Positions 15,980 through 24,260 of a stretch of 64,000 nt of DNA are shown here, in pieces (position 1 is the first letter of the stretch; every line of letters starts with the position of its first letter). The DNA comes from Enteractinococcus helveticum (lineage in GTDB: Bacteria; Actinomycetota; Actinomycetes; Actinomycetales; Micrococcaceae), in contig NZ_DYXC01000142.1 in the NCBI RefSeq assembly GCF_020742345.1, forward strand, positions 30,541 through 94,540. Direction: 5' to 3'. Under the pieces are notes generated by a model that did not search any database, was not told the DNA's origin, and saw only the letters and a list, made by a program, of their open reading frames with translations. The translations under genes and the position numbers were made by a program.

Positions 15980-18864
15980 GCGTCCTCTGATTCATTGTCA
16001 TCCATTGGGTCATAGTAGTCGGCGCCATCGGTTTCGATCGGAGTTTCAAAGGCCTCCGTGGTCCCTTCCGTTGGCGATGCCCCGGTGGGCGTCGGCACGT
16101 CTTTGCCCTTAATATTGGCGATGACGGCAGCCAGGTCATCAGGTTTCACAAGGACATCACGTGCTTTAGATCCTTCGGAAGGTCCTACGACTCCACGGGA
16201 TTCCATCAGGTCCATGAGTCGGCCTGCCCGTGCAAAACCAACCCGCAATTTGCGTTGCAGCATCGACGTGGATCCGAACTGTGACGTAACCACCAGCTCT
16301 ACCGCCTGCAACAAGTCTTCCAAATCATCGCCGATGTCCTCATCGATGACCTTTGCTTGTTTTTCTGGAATTACATCTTCGCGGTATTGGACCTGCATCT
16401 GAGATTTAACGTGATCGACCACGTCCCGGATCTCCGATTCATTGACCCAGGCACCCTGAACACGCATGGGTTTGGATTTGCCCATCGGCAGGAACAACGC
16501 ATCACCTTGGCCTAGGAGCTTTTCGGCCCCTGGCTGGTCAAGCACGACCCGGGAGTCGGTGACCGAGGAGGTCGCAAAGGCCATGCGCGATGGCACATTG
16601 GCTTTGATCAGGCCGGTGACGACGTCCACCGATGGACGTTGCGTTGCCAACACGAGGTGAATACCCGCGGCACGCGCGAGCTGAGTAATGCGCACGACAG
16701 CGTCTTCGACGTCGCGTGGAGCAACCATCATCAAGTCAGCTAACTCGTCAATGATGACCAGTAAGTACGGGTACGGCTTAAGTTGGCGTTTGGAGTCCGG
16801 TGGTAGGGTCACCTTGCCGGCACGTACCGCCTTGTTAAAGTCGTCAATGTGCTTATATCCAAAGGCTGCCAGGTCGTCGTAGCGCGTGTCCATTTCTTGG
16901 ACAACCCATTGCAGTGCTTCTGAGGCTTTCTTGGGATCAGTGATGATCGGGGTGACCAGGTGAGGCACACCTTCATAGATGGTGAGTTCCACGCGCTTGG
17001 GATCGACCAGAACCATTCGGACATCATCGGGGGTAGCTCGGGTGAGCACCGAGGTGATCATCGAGTTGATAAATGCAGATTTTCCGGCACCGGTGGCACC
17101 GGCCACCAGCATGTGCGGCATCTTGGCAAGGTTAGCCATGATGTAGCCGCCCTCAACGTCTTTTCCGACACCCATCACCATTGGATGATCAGTTTTTCGT
17201 GCCGCATTGGAGCGCAAGACATCGCCCAGGGAAACGATCTCTTTGTCCGTGTTCGGGATTTCCACACCGATGGCTGATTTGCCCGGAATCGGTGACAAGA
17301 CCCGGACATCTGTGGAGGCGACTGCGTAGGCAATGTTGCGTTCCAAGTTCGTGACCTTTTCGACCTTGGTGCCCGGAGCCACTTCAACTTCATAGCGAGT
17401 AACCGTTGGCCCCCGGGAGAACCCGGTGACTTCGGCATCAACCTTGAACTGTGTAAATACGGTGTCGAGAGCATGAACCACTCGATCATTGGCCTCAGAC
17501 CGTTGCTTCGGTGGCGGTCCAGCTGGCAGCATTTCCAGGCTTGGCAACGTGTAGGTAACGTCACCGTCCAGTTCAAGTTGTTCGGTACGTGCCGGGATCG
17601 GAGGCAGGTCCACTGGTTTAGCAACCTCGGTGGCGGGCACGTGTTTCGTGCTCTCCCCCAGGCCGGCTTTTTCGCGCGCTTCTTGCAGGGCTAGTTCATC
17701 GGCGGTTGGACGACGCACGCCCGGTGGAATCACCGGTTCGGTTGCGTCCGGCGCAGCTTCAGCGCTGAGGGCCGCCGCCTCCTGGGTAGCTGCATCTGCC
17801 GAGGATTCTTCGTCATCGAATAAGGAACCGAAGTCCATGACCTGGGTGTGCTTCGTCGCTTTTGGCCGAGGGACTGCAGCGGGTGCTTCGTTTTCATCGG
17901 TCAGAATTTCAACGGCCGGTTTTTCGTCATCAATAACGGCAGTGGCATATGCTTCATCGCCAACCAGTGGCTGGTCGGTCGCATCCGCATCGTCGGTGCC
18001 TTTGCTTCCAAAGAGTCTGGCGAAGAACCCTGGACGCTTTTGAGCTGGCGCAGCTCGACGCTCATGTTCATACAGATACGACTGGTCATGGTCGGCATGG
18101 GTGCGTTCTGGTACATCGTATTGCTGTGCTTCGTCCGAGGCTTCAGCTTCCTGTCCGGTCAGCCAGCGATATGTTCCGGCAAGCCGGGAAGGTATCTTGC
18201 CGACCGGTGTGGCGGTAATAACTAAGATGGAAAAGAATGCGACAACGACCATCAGAATCCATACCGGGATGGTGGTCACCAGCGCGGCTAATGGATCCAC
18301 GACCAGATAGCCTAAGACTCCCCCAGAATTGAGCTTGTCTTCCATCGTGGCTCCCATGGATGGGTTATCGAAGACTAACTGGCTGATACCGGAGCCCGAG
18401 ATCGTGGCAAACAAAAGGCCAAAGAAGATCCGCCCGTTGGCGCTGTGTTGTTGTGGGAAACGGAAGAACCGGACCGCAATGATGAATAACACCATTGGCA
18501 GCAGAATCGAGAACCAACCAAATGTGCCTGCCACGATATGGAAAATGATCGAGCCGACAATAGGCTCACTAGCGGGCGCCCACCAGAACGTCGAGGCGAC
18601 GACCAATGCCAGGACCAGCACGAAGAAGCCAGTGCCGTCGCGGCGCTGCTCAACGGGGATATACACATCTGGCCCCATTTTTCGCACTGCGCCACCAAAT
18701 GGTGTGGCCAGCCCTGACCAGAAGCGAATAATCGCCCGCACGAGCCAGGGCTGGGTGGTTTCAGTTACGTTATACGGTGTATCTTCCGTTGTCGCAGAAG
18801 TCTTCTTCGCTTTCGAAGTTGAGGTCTTCTTCGACGAACGGTCGGGGGAAGTACGTTTCGCCAT
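15958..18864 (-). CDS. ftsK: DNA translocase FtsK
   Basis: Septum-bound motor that moves chromosome DNA during division. The 968-residue protein has four or more N-terminal membrane helices (about 85-235), an acidic, Ala/Pro/Glu-rich linker (about 240-440), then the motor domain: Walker A GATGAGKS (589-596), LVDPKRVEL, LLVIIDELADLMM, and TQRPSVDVVTGLIKAN. A C-terminal winged-helix gamma domain (TSMLQRKLRVGFARAGRLMD) would read KOPS-like sites. The N-terminal tail is rich in Lys/Ser/Thr. It lies 62 nt after the RNase J gene. Confidence 0.97.
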   Translation of the reverse strand: MAKRTSPDRSSKKTSTSKAKKTSATTEDTPYNVTETTQPWLVRAIIRFWSGLATPFGGAVRKMGPDVYIPVEQRRDGTGFFVLVLALVVASTFWWAPASEPIVGSIIFHIVAGTFGWFSILLPMVLFIIAVRFFRFPQQHSANGRIFFGLLFATISGSGISQLVFDNPSMGATMEDKLNSGGVLGYLVVDPLAALVTTIPVWILMVVVAFFSILVITATPVGKIPSRLAGTYRWLTGQEAEASDEAQQYDVPERTHADHDQSYLYEHERRAAPAQKRPGFFARLFGSKGTDDADATDQPLVGDEAYATAVIDDEKPAVEILTDENEAPAAVPRPKATKHTQVMDFGSLFDDEESSADAATQEAAALSAEAAPDATEPVIPPGVRRPTADELALQEAREKAGLGESTKHVPATEVAKPVDLPPIPARTEQLELDGDVTYTLPSLEMLPAGPPPKQRSEANDRVVHALDTVFTQFKVDAEVTGFSRGPTVTRYEVEVAPGTKVEKVTNLERNIAYAVASTDVRVLSPIPGKSAIGVEIPNTDKEIVSLGDVLRSNAARKTDHPMVMGVGKDVEGGYIMANLAKMPHMLVAGATGAGKSAFINSMITSVLTRATPDDVRMVLVDPKRVELTIYEGVPHLVTPIITDPKKASEALQWVVQEMDTRYDDLAAFGYKHIDDFNKAVRAGKVTLPPDSKRQLKPYPYLLVIIDELADLMMVAPRDVEDAVVRITQLARAAGIHLVLATQRPSVDVVTGLIKANVPSRMAFATSSVTDSRVVLDQPGAEKLLGQGDALFLPMGKSKPMRVQGAWVNESEIRDVVDHVKSQMQVQYREDVIPEKQAKVIDEDIGDDLEDLLQAVELVVTSQFGSTSMLQRKLRVGFARAGRLMDLMESRGVVGPSEGSKARDVLVKPDDLAAVIANIKGKDVPTPTGASPTEGTTEAFETPIETDGADYYDPMDDNESEDAWQLTGR

Positions 18865-18926
18865 ACCACCTAGGCTACCGCTTTTGAACGGTTATGGTCG
18901 CATTCAGGTACCCTCGCCAATAATTC

Positions 18927-20618
18927 CTAGGATTCAATAATGATTGGAACGATCATAGAACGACGACGCAGTTTCCGTGCAACCCAAGACCCCAGGGTTC
19001 GACGCATCATCTGTTGCAATTGGTGTTTGCTGTGTGCTTTATCGGATGCTGCAGCCTCGTTCAAGACTTTGACGAGCTTGGGTTTGATCGCATCAAATAC
19101 ACCAGCATCTTCTGCCACACCACGGGAATGAATTTCTGGTCCGGACAAAATGGTGCGAGTGTCCCGGTCGATAACAGCAATGACCGAGATGAAACCTTCT
19201 TCACCGAGAACTTGGCGATCTTTGAGGTCGTCTTCAGTCACATCACCGATTGAGCGACCATCCACATAGACATATTCAGACTGGACTTCGCCGACCTGGC
19301 GGGCCACCCCGTCGACAAGATCAATCACCCCGCCGTCATTGGTGATGATGACGTTGTCTTTGGCAACTCCAGTTGCCTCGGCAATCCGCCCATTGGCGAT
19401 TAAATGGCGCATTTCGCCGTGGATGGGCATCACATTTTTCGGCCGGACGATATTGTAGCAGTACAGCAGTTCACCTTCGGATGCGTGGCCGGAAACGTGA
19501 ACGTGCGCATTGCCCTTGTGAATGACATGCGCGCCAAGTTTCATCAGGCCGTTGATCACACGAGTGACGGCGTTTTCATTCCCGGGAATAAGTGAGGAAG
19601 CCAAGATGACTAGATCATCTTCTTGGATGGTAATTTGCCGGTGTTCATCATTGGCCATACGCGATAAGGCGGCCATCGGCTCACCCTGAGAACCCGTGGA
19701 CATCAGCACGACCTCGTCGTCGGCATAGTCATTGACGTGTTTGAGGTCAATCAGGGTGTTCTCTGGAATATTTAGGTACCCCAATTGGGCTGCAATGCCC
19801 ATGTTGTTGACCATTGACCGGCCAACGAAGGCAACTTTGCGGCCGTGTCGCACTGCGGCATCCAGGACTTGTTGGACCCGGTGCACGTGTGAGGCAAACG
19901 ATGCCACAATGACGCGTCGTTGTGCTTTGCCAATGTAGTTTTCTAGTACCGGACCGATATCTTTTTCGGTCGGCGTGAATCCTGGAACCTCCGCGTTGGT
20001 CGAGTCAGTCATGAACAGATCCACGCCTTCTTCGCCGAGGCGAGCAAAAGCACGAAGATCGGTGATGCGTCCATCAAGCGGCAGCTGGTCCATTTTGAAG
20101 TCACCGGTGTGCAGAATGGTGCCGGCTTCAGTACGAATGGCAATCGCCAGCGAGTCCGGAATCGAGTGGTTGACGGCAATGAATTCCAGATCGAACGGAC
20201 CAAGTTGTTCGCGGCCACCGTCCTGGGCTTCTAGCGTGAACGGTTTGATCCGATGCTGCTGCAATTTGGATTCCACCAGCGCCAGGGTGAGCTGGGAACC
20301 GATCAACGGGATCTCTGGGTTCAGACGCAGCAAATAGGGCACCGCGCCAATGTGGTCCTCATGACCGTGGGTCAAGACGATTGCGACAACATCGTCGAGC
20401 CGGTCTTTGATGTATTCGAAGTCCGGCAGAATCAGGTCCACCCCTGGCTGGACTTCTTCGGGGAATAGGACCCCGGCGTCAACGACGAGTAATTTACCGT
20501 TGAGTTCGAAGACCGTCATGTTGCGCCCGACATCCCCCAACCCGCCGAGTGGCACAATGCGGCAGGTGCCGCGATGAAGCTTGGGTGGGTAGGACAAAAC
20601 GGGTGTTTCTTCGGTCAT
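18927..20618 (-). CDS. rnj: Ribonuclease J
   Basis: Metallo-beta-lactamase/beta-CASP RNase with endo- and 5' exonuclease activity in mRNA and rRNA processing. The 563-residue protein shows PLGGLGDVGRNM, the metal motif HGHEDHIGAVPY (84-95), TGDFKMDQ, the beta-CASP motifs (STNAEVPGFTPTE; SFASHVHRVQQ; STGSQGEPMAALSRMA), and HVSGHASEGEL. GGAGGA lies about 11 nt before the ATG. It follows dapA by 51 nt, a standard actinobacterial pairing. Confidence 0.97.
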   Translation of the reverse strand: MTEETPVLSYPPKLHRGTCRIVPLGGLGDVGRNMTVFELNGKLLVVDAGVLFPEEVQPGVDLILPDFEYIKDRLDDVVAIVLTHGHEDHIGAVPYLLRLNPEIPLIGSQLTLALVESKLQQHRIKPFTLEAQDGGREQLGPFDLEFIAVNHSIPDSLAIAIRTEAGTILHTGDFKMDQLPLDGRITDLRAFARLGEEGVDLFMTDSTNAEVPGFTPTEKDIGPVLENYIGKAQRRVIVASFASHVHRVQQVLDAAVRHGRKVAFVGRSMVNNMGIAAQLGYLNIPENTLIDLKHVNDYADDEVVLMSTGSQGEPMAALSRMANDEHRQITIQEDDLVILASSLIPGNENAVTRVINGLMKLGAHVIHKGNAHVHVSGHASEGELLYCYNIVRPKNVMPIHGEMRHLIANGRIAEATGVAKDNVIITNDGGVIDLVDGVARQVGEVQSEYVYVDGRSIGDVTEDDLKDRQVLGEEGFISVIAVIDRDTRTILSGPEIHSRGVAEDAGVFDAIKPKLVKVLNEAAASDKAHSKHQLQQMMRRTLGSWVARKLRRRSMIVPIIIES

Positions 20619-20669
20619 GGTCGGGTATTTCCTCCGATGAAGTATCAGGTCGTAAAGTGTGAGTGTGAA

Positions 20670-21602
20670 TTAAAAGGTGATGCCGCCTGCGGCAAGGTCC
20701 GCCTTGATAGAGGCGGCTTCCTGGTCGGTGACGGCGACCAGTGGCAGTCGGACACGTGGGGACGGAATGATGCCCTGCCAGTGCAGCACTGTTTTTGCTG
20801 CTACGGCACCCTGCACGTGGGTCATGATTGCGCGCTGGATGTGATCAAGTTCAAAGTGTTTGGCGCGTGCTGTCGCAAAGTCACCGGCATTGGCGGCGTC
20901 GACGAGCTCACGGTAGGTGCGCGGGGCCACGTGTCCGGTGACGGATACTACGCCGACGGCGCCTGCGGCCATCAGAGGTAAGGTCAGACCGTCGTCGCCA
21001 GAATATACCAGCAGGTCGGTATTGGCCAGCACAATCGTGGTGGATTGGTAGTCGGCCTTGGCATCTTTGAGGGCGATAATATTGGGGTGCTCGGCCAAGG
21101 CAATGATGGTTTCAGGTTCGATGGGCATAACCGAACGGCCCGGAATATCATAAAGCATAACGGGTAGGTCTGTGGATGACGCAATGTGTTCAAAGTGCGC
21201 TTTGATCCCGGCCTGGTTCGGTTTGTTGTAATACGGGGTGACCAACAGCAGACCATCGACGCCGGCGGCTGCGGCGCGCTGGGAAAGATGTGCTGAGTGT
21301 GCGGTATCGTTCATGCCGGTTCCAGCGATGACCTTGGCACGTCCACCCACGGCTTCTACAACGGCTTCAAAGACCTTGATGTTCTCATCGTCAGTCAGGG
21401 TTGAGGTTTCACCGGTCGTACCGGTCACCACGAGACCATCGGCACCATTATCAACTAGATGAGTTGCCAAGGACTGTGCGGCGTCTACATCAAGTTCGCC
21501 GTCGTCGGTAAATGGTGTGACCATAGCTGGGATCATGGTGCCAAAGAAGGGTTCGGTCATAGAAGCGTCACCAATCCGTGTCGTTGAGGGTGTCTGACTC
21601 AT
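20670..21602 (-). CDS. dapA: 4-hydroxy-tetrahydrodipicolinate synthase
   Basis: Condenses pyruvate and aspartate semialdehyde in the diaminopimelate/lysine pathway. The 310-residue TIM-barrel protein has GTTGETSTL, LLVTPYYNKPNQ (catalytic Tyr), the dyad arginine in YDIPGRSVM, and the Schiff-base lysine in IIALKDAKAD. The ATG at 21602 has a weak AGGTAGG upstream; a later ATG at 21560 has no signal. dapB is encoded about 1.8 kb upstream, but the dapF homologue in this window looks inactive. Confidence 0.96.
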   Translation of the reverse strand: MSQTPSTTRIGDASMTEPFFGTMIPAMVTPFTDDGELDVDAAQSLATHLVDNGADGLVVTGTTGETSTLTDDENIKVFEAVVEAVGGRAKVIAGTGMNDTAHSAHLSQRAAAAGVDGLLLVTPYYNKPNQAGIKAHFEHIASSTDLPVMLYDIPGRSVMPIEPETIIALAEHPNIIALKDAKADYQSTTIVLANTDLLVYSGDDGLTLPLMAAGAVGVVSVTGHVAPRTYRELVDAANAGDFATARAKHFELDHIQRAIMTHVQGAVAAKTVLHWQGIIPSPRVRLPLVAVTDQEAASIKADLAAGGITF

Positions 21603-21696
21603 AGCTTCAAGCCTACCTGTGAGAAAGTAAGAAAACACCATAGGTCATACAAAGACACTGTGTGTGGTCCACTGCCTAGCAGAAAGTGCTGTACTG

Positions 21697-22950
21697 ATGT
21701 CTCGACTGACGAAACCCGGTACGTCGCGAAAGACGACATCCGGTCGAATCACCGGCTTGGACACGGCCCGTGGGGTCGCCATCTTGGGGATGATCGCCAC
21801 TCATATTTTTCCACTCATCTATCTTGACGCATCCGAGATGAACGCCTCCCCAACCTGGGCAGGCTGGGCTTTTACCGGGGTGTCGTCGGCACTGTTCGTC
21901 GTCCTGGCTGGGGTGGGGTTGAGTATTTTGACAGCTCACACCACATATGTCGGGGCTACCCGGCTGCAATTGACCGTTCGGGCGCTGGTATTGATGTTGA
22001 TCGGGTTACTGTTGGGCCTGGTGGAGTCCTATGTTGCCATCATTTTGGTCCATTACGGCGTCATGTTCCTGTTGGCGATGTGGTTCATTACGTTATCGCG
22101 TAAGGCTTTGACGATCACCGCGGTGACGTGGTTAGTGGTCTCACCCCTCATCCACGGGGTATTTACCCGTTTCATGCAACTCCAAGCGGGTGGAACCGTA
22201 ACCTATGCCGAACAATGGCGGCTCTGGACCTCGCCGACACCTGTTGATGTGGTTACCCAACCTTTTCTAACGTTATGGGACCTGTTATTCACCGGGTACT
22301 ATCCGGTGATTTCATTCTTTGGTTACGTCTTAGTGGGTATGGCAATTGGTCGTTATGATCTGGCCAAAAAATTCACGGCATTATTGCTTTTCATTGTAGG
22401 CGCCGTCACCTATGTGGTGTGTCGGGGTGTCTCTGCCTGGTTGCTCACCGATGACGCTTACGTTGCTCAGATTGCTCACGCCACGGGGGTGGCTACCGAT
22501 GAGGTCAGCGTGTATGCGGCAACCGGTTCCGTGATGGATACCTCGTTGCTGATGGGTGCCCCGGAGTGGTTCGGGCTAGCAGTCCCCCACTCTGGAGCCC
22601 CGTTGGATATGTATTCCACGGCCGGTGCAGCAGTAGCGGCCATCGGGTTTTTCGTGTTACTCTCGCGCAGCAGGATCATCTCCAAGATCCTATTTCCACT
22701 CACGGCAACCGGTACGATCGCGCTGACGGCCTATTCTTTGCACATTATCTTGCGCGGACTGTGGCCTTCGAACTGGGCTGAGCCGCTGGCGGTGGGTGAT
22801 CCGGCTTGGGCCGATGTGTGGGTGATGCTATTGGTCCACTGGGGTATCGTCATCGCCTTGGGCGTCGTCCTCAAGCTGTTCGGCGTGCGCGGACCGTTAG
22901 AAAGTTTGTTGCGCCGGGTATCGAATTCGGTTGGCCGGTCGTCGTCCTAG
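21697..22950 (+). CDS. Multi-pass membrane protein, HGSNAT/DUF1624-like acyltransferase family
   Basis: A 417-residue protein with about ten hydrophobic helices. It begins with the signature of the heparan-alpha-glucosaminide N-acetyltransferase-like family, RITGLDTARGVAILGMIATH, and ends with a TAYSLHIILRGLW segment typical of DUF418/DUF1624-type membrane acyltransferases. Substrate is unknown; an envelope polysaccharide or lipid is plausible. It is one of few plus-strand genes, inserted between dapA and the TPR gene, and its stop overlaps the convergent TPR gene by 4 nt. The ATG at 21697 has no Shine-Dalgarno, so the transcript may be leaderless. Confidence 0.7.
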   Translation: MSRLTKPGTSRKTTSGRITGLDTARGVAILGMIATHIFPLIYLDASEMNASPTWAGWAFTGVSSALFVVLAGVGLSILTAHTTYVGATRLQLTVRALVLMLIGLLLGLVESYVAIILVHYGVMFLLAMWFITLSRKALTITAVTWLVVSPLIHGVFTRFMQLQAGGTVTYAEQWRLWTSPTPVDVVTQPFLTLWDLLFTGYYPVISFFGYVLVGMAIGRYDLAKKFTALLLFIVGAVTYVVCRGVSAWLLTDDAYVAQIAHATGVATDEVSVYAATGSVMDTSLLMGAPEWFGLAVPHSGAPLDMYSTAGAAVAAIGFFVLLSRSRIISKILFPLTATGTIALTAYSLHIILRGLWPSNWAEPLAVGDPAWADVWVMLLVHWGIVIALGVVLKLFGVRGPLESLLRRVSNSVGRSSS

Positions 22951-23384
22951 TCTTGCTGGTACATGGTGATTGCATCCCGGAGGGCGGCTCGAGCACGTTT
23001 GCGGTCACCGGCGGCATCGTAGGCTAAGCCCAGCCGGTACCAGCTGCGCCAGTTGTCCGGGTCTGCTTGCGTTTCAGCGCGATAGGTTTCAAACTCTTGG
23101 TCTGCGGCGGCACGGTCTATACGCCCTCGGGTGCGGGGTAGATTGTCTTCGGGCAGGAGTCCTTCGTCGTGGAGGATGCGCGCGAGTTTTTCGGTGTTCA
23201 TACCAAAGCGCAGTTCACGCACCAGCGACCAGATTCCGAGGACCACGATGCCAACGACGCACCAGCCGATAACGTTGGCGATCCAATTATCGGCAAGGAT
23301 GAAAGCCAGCGCCGACCATAGTGCCAGAACGACGAATAGCAGGGTCAGTGCGGTCAAGAGACCAACGGCAATTTTAGTTTTCAC
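22947..23384 (-). CDS. TPR-containing small membrane protein
   Basis: A 145-residue protein with two N-terminal transmembrane helices (about 5-30 and 36-55) and one C-terminal tetratricopeptide-like helix pair (DNWRSWYRLGLAYDAAGDRKRARAAL). A TPR protein of this kind follows dapB in relatives. It begins 6 nt after the dapB stop and is probably in the same operon. Partner and function are unknown. Confidence 0.75.
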   Translation of the reverse strand: MKTKIAVGLLTALTLLFVVLALWSALAFILADNWIANVIGWCVVGIVVLGIWSLVRELRFGMNTEKLARILHDEGLLPEDNLPRTRGRIDRAAADQEFETYRAETQADPDNWRSWYRLGLAYDAAGDRKRARAALRDAITMYQQD

Positions 23385-23390
23385 GAAAAG

Positions 23391-24167
23391 TTAGTCCAAA
23401 TCTAAGTAAGCGTCGAGTCCATAGGCCAGACCGGGACGAGAGGCAACGGTGCGCAGGCCCAGTAGGACGCCGGGCATATACGATGCGCGGTCGAAGGCAT
23501 CGTGGCGTAATACGAGTTGTTGTCCGGGTGTGCCCATGAGGACTTCTTGGTGGGCTTCCAGCCCGGCCAACCGGACAGCGTGGACGTTGATGCCATCAAT
23601 CTGTGCCCCGCGCGCGTGATCGGGATCGTGTTGCGTTGCATCCGGGGACGGGCCGACGTCGGCGCGCTGGCGTGCTGCAGCGATCATCTCGGCGGTGCGC
23701 ACGGCGGTACCCGATGGTGCATCGACTTTATTGGGGTGGTGCATTTCAATGATCTCCACCGAATCGAAATACGGTGCGGCTTGGGCCGCAAACCGGGTGG
23801 CCAACACAGAACCAATTGAAAAATTCGGTGCGATGAGCACGCCGATTTCTGGACGTTCAGCAAGCTGTGATTCAAGGACTGCGCGTTTTTCTTCAGTCCA
23901 CCCAGAAGTGCCGATCACGGCGTGTAGGCCGTGGTTGACGGCGTACTGGGCAACCTGTGGTGAGACGTCGGGGACAGTCAGATCCAGGACGTGACTGGCG
24001 TTGGCGTCGGTGATTTCGGTGAGCTCGCTTTTCGACGACAGGGTGGCAACCAGTTCCATGTCGGTGGCAGCGTTGACGGCGTCGATCGCGTGCTTGCCCA
24101 TTTTGCCGGTGGCTCCGACGATGGCAACGCGGAGAGGTTCCTGTGGTGTAACGGTTTGTGATGACAT
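23391..24167 (-). CDS. dapB: 4-hydroxy-tetrahydrodipicolinate reductase
   Basis: NAD(P)H-dependent reductase that makes tetrahydrodipicolinate. The 258-residue protein has the Rossmann GATGKMG motif near the N-terminus, GTSGWTEEKR, APNFSIGSVL, the catalytic EIIEMHHPNKVDAPSGTA (His-His and Lys), and a final GLRTVASRPGLAYGLDAYLDL. The ATG at 24167 is chosen because it fits the family start; an upstream frame would run into the pnp terminator. It shares a run with the TPR gene. Confidence 0.95.
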   Translation of the reverse strand: MSSQTVTPQEPLRVAIVGATGKMGKHAIDAVNAATDMELVATLSSKSELTEITDANASHVLDLTVPDVSPQVAQYAVNHGLHAVIGTSGWTEEKRAVLESQLAERPEIGVLIAPNFSIGSVLATRFAAQAAPYFDSVEIIEMHHPNKVDAPSGTAVRTAEMIAAARQRADVGPSPDATQHDPDHARGAQIDGINVHAVRLAGLEAHQEVLMGTPGQQLVLRHDAFDRASYMPGVLLGLRTVASRPGLAYGLDAYLDLD

Positions 24168-24204
24168 GGGTTCTACTTTAGTCTGCAGGGTCGCGTGGAA
24201 TGAA

Positions 24205-24239
24205 AATGCCGGGTCGAACATGACGTTCGGCCCGGCATT
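24205..24239 (-). terminator. Terminator of pnp
   Basis: A near-perfect inverted repeat (AATGCCGGGTCGAAC and GTTCGGCCCGGCATT, one mismatch) with a short ATGAC loop. On the minus strand it is followed by TTTTCATTCC. It lies 22 nt after the pnp stop and separates pnp from dapB. Confidence 0.85.
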
Positions 24240-24260
24240 CCTATGCATTATTAGCGCAGG

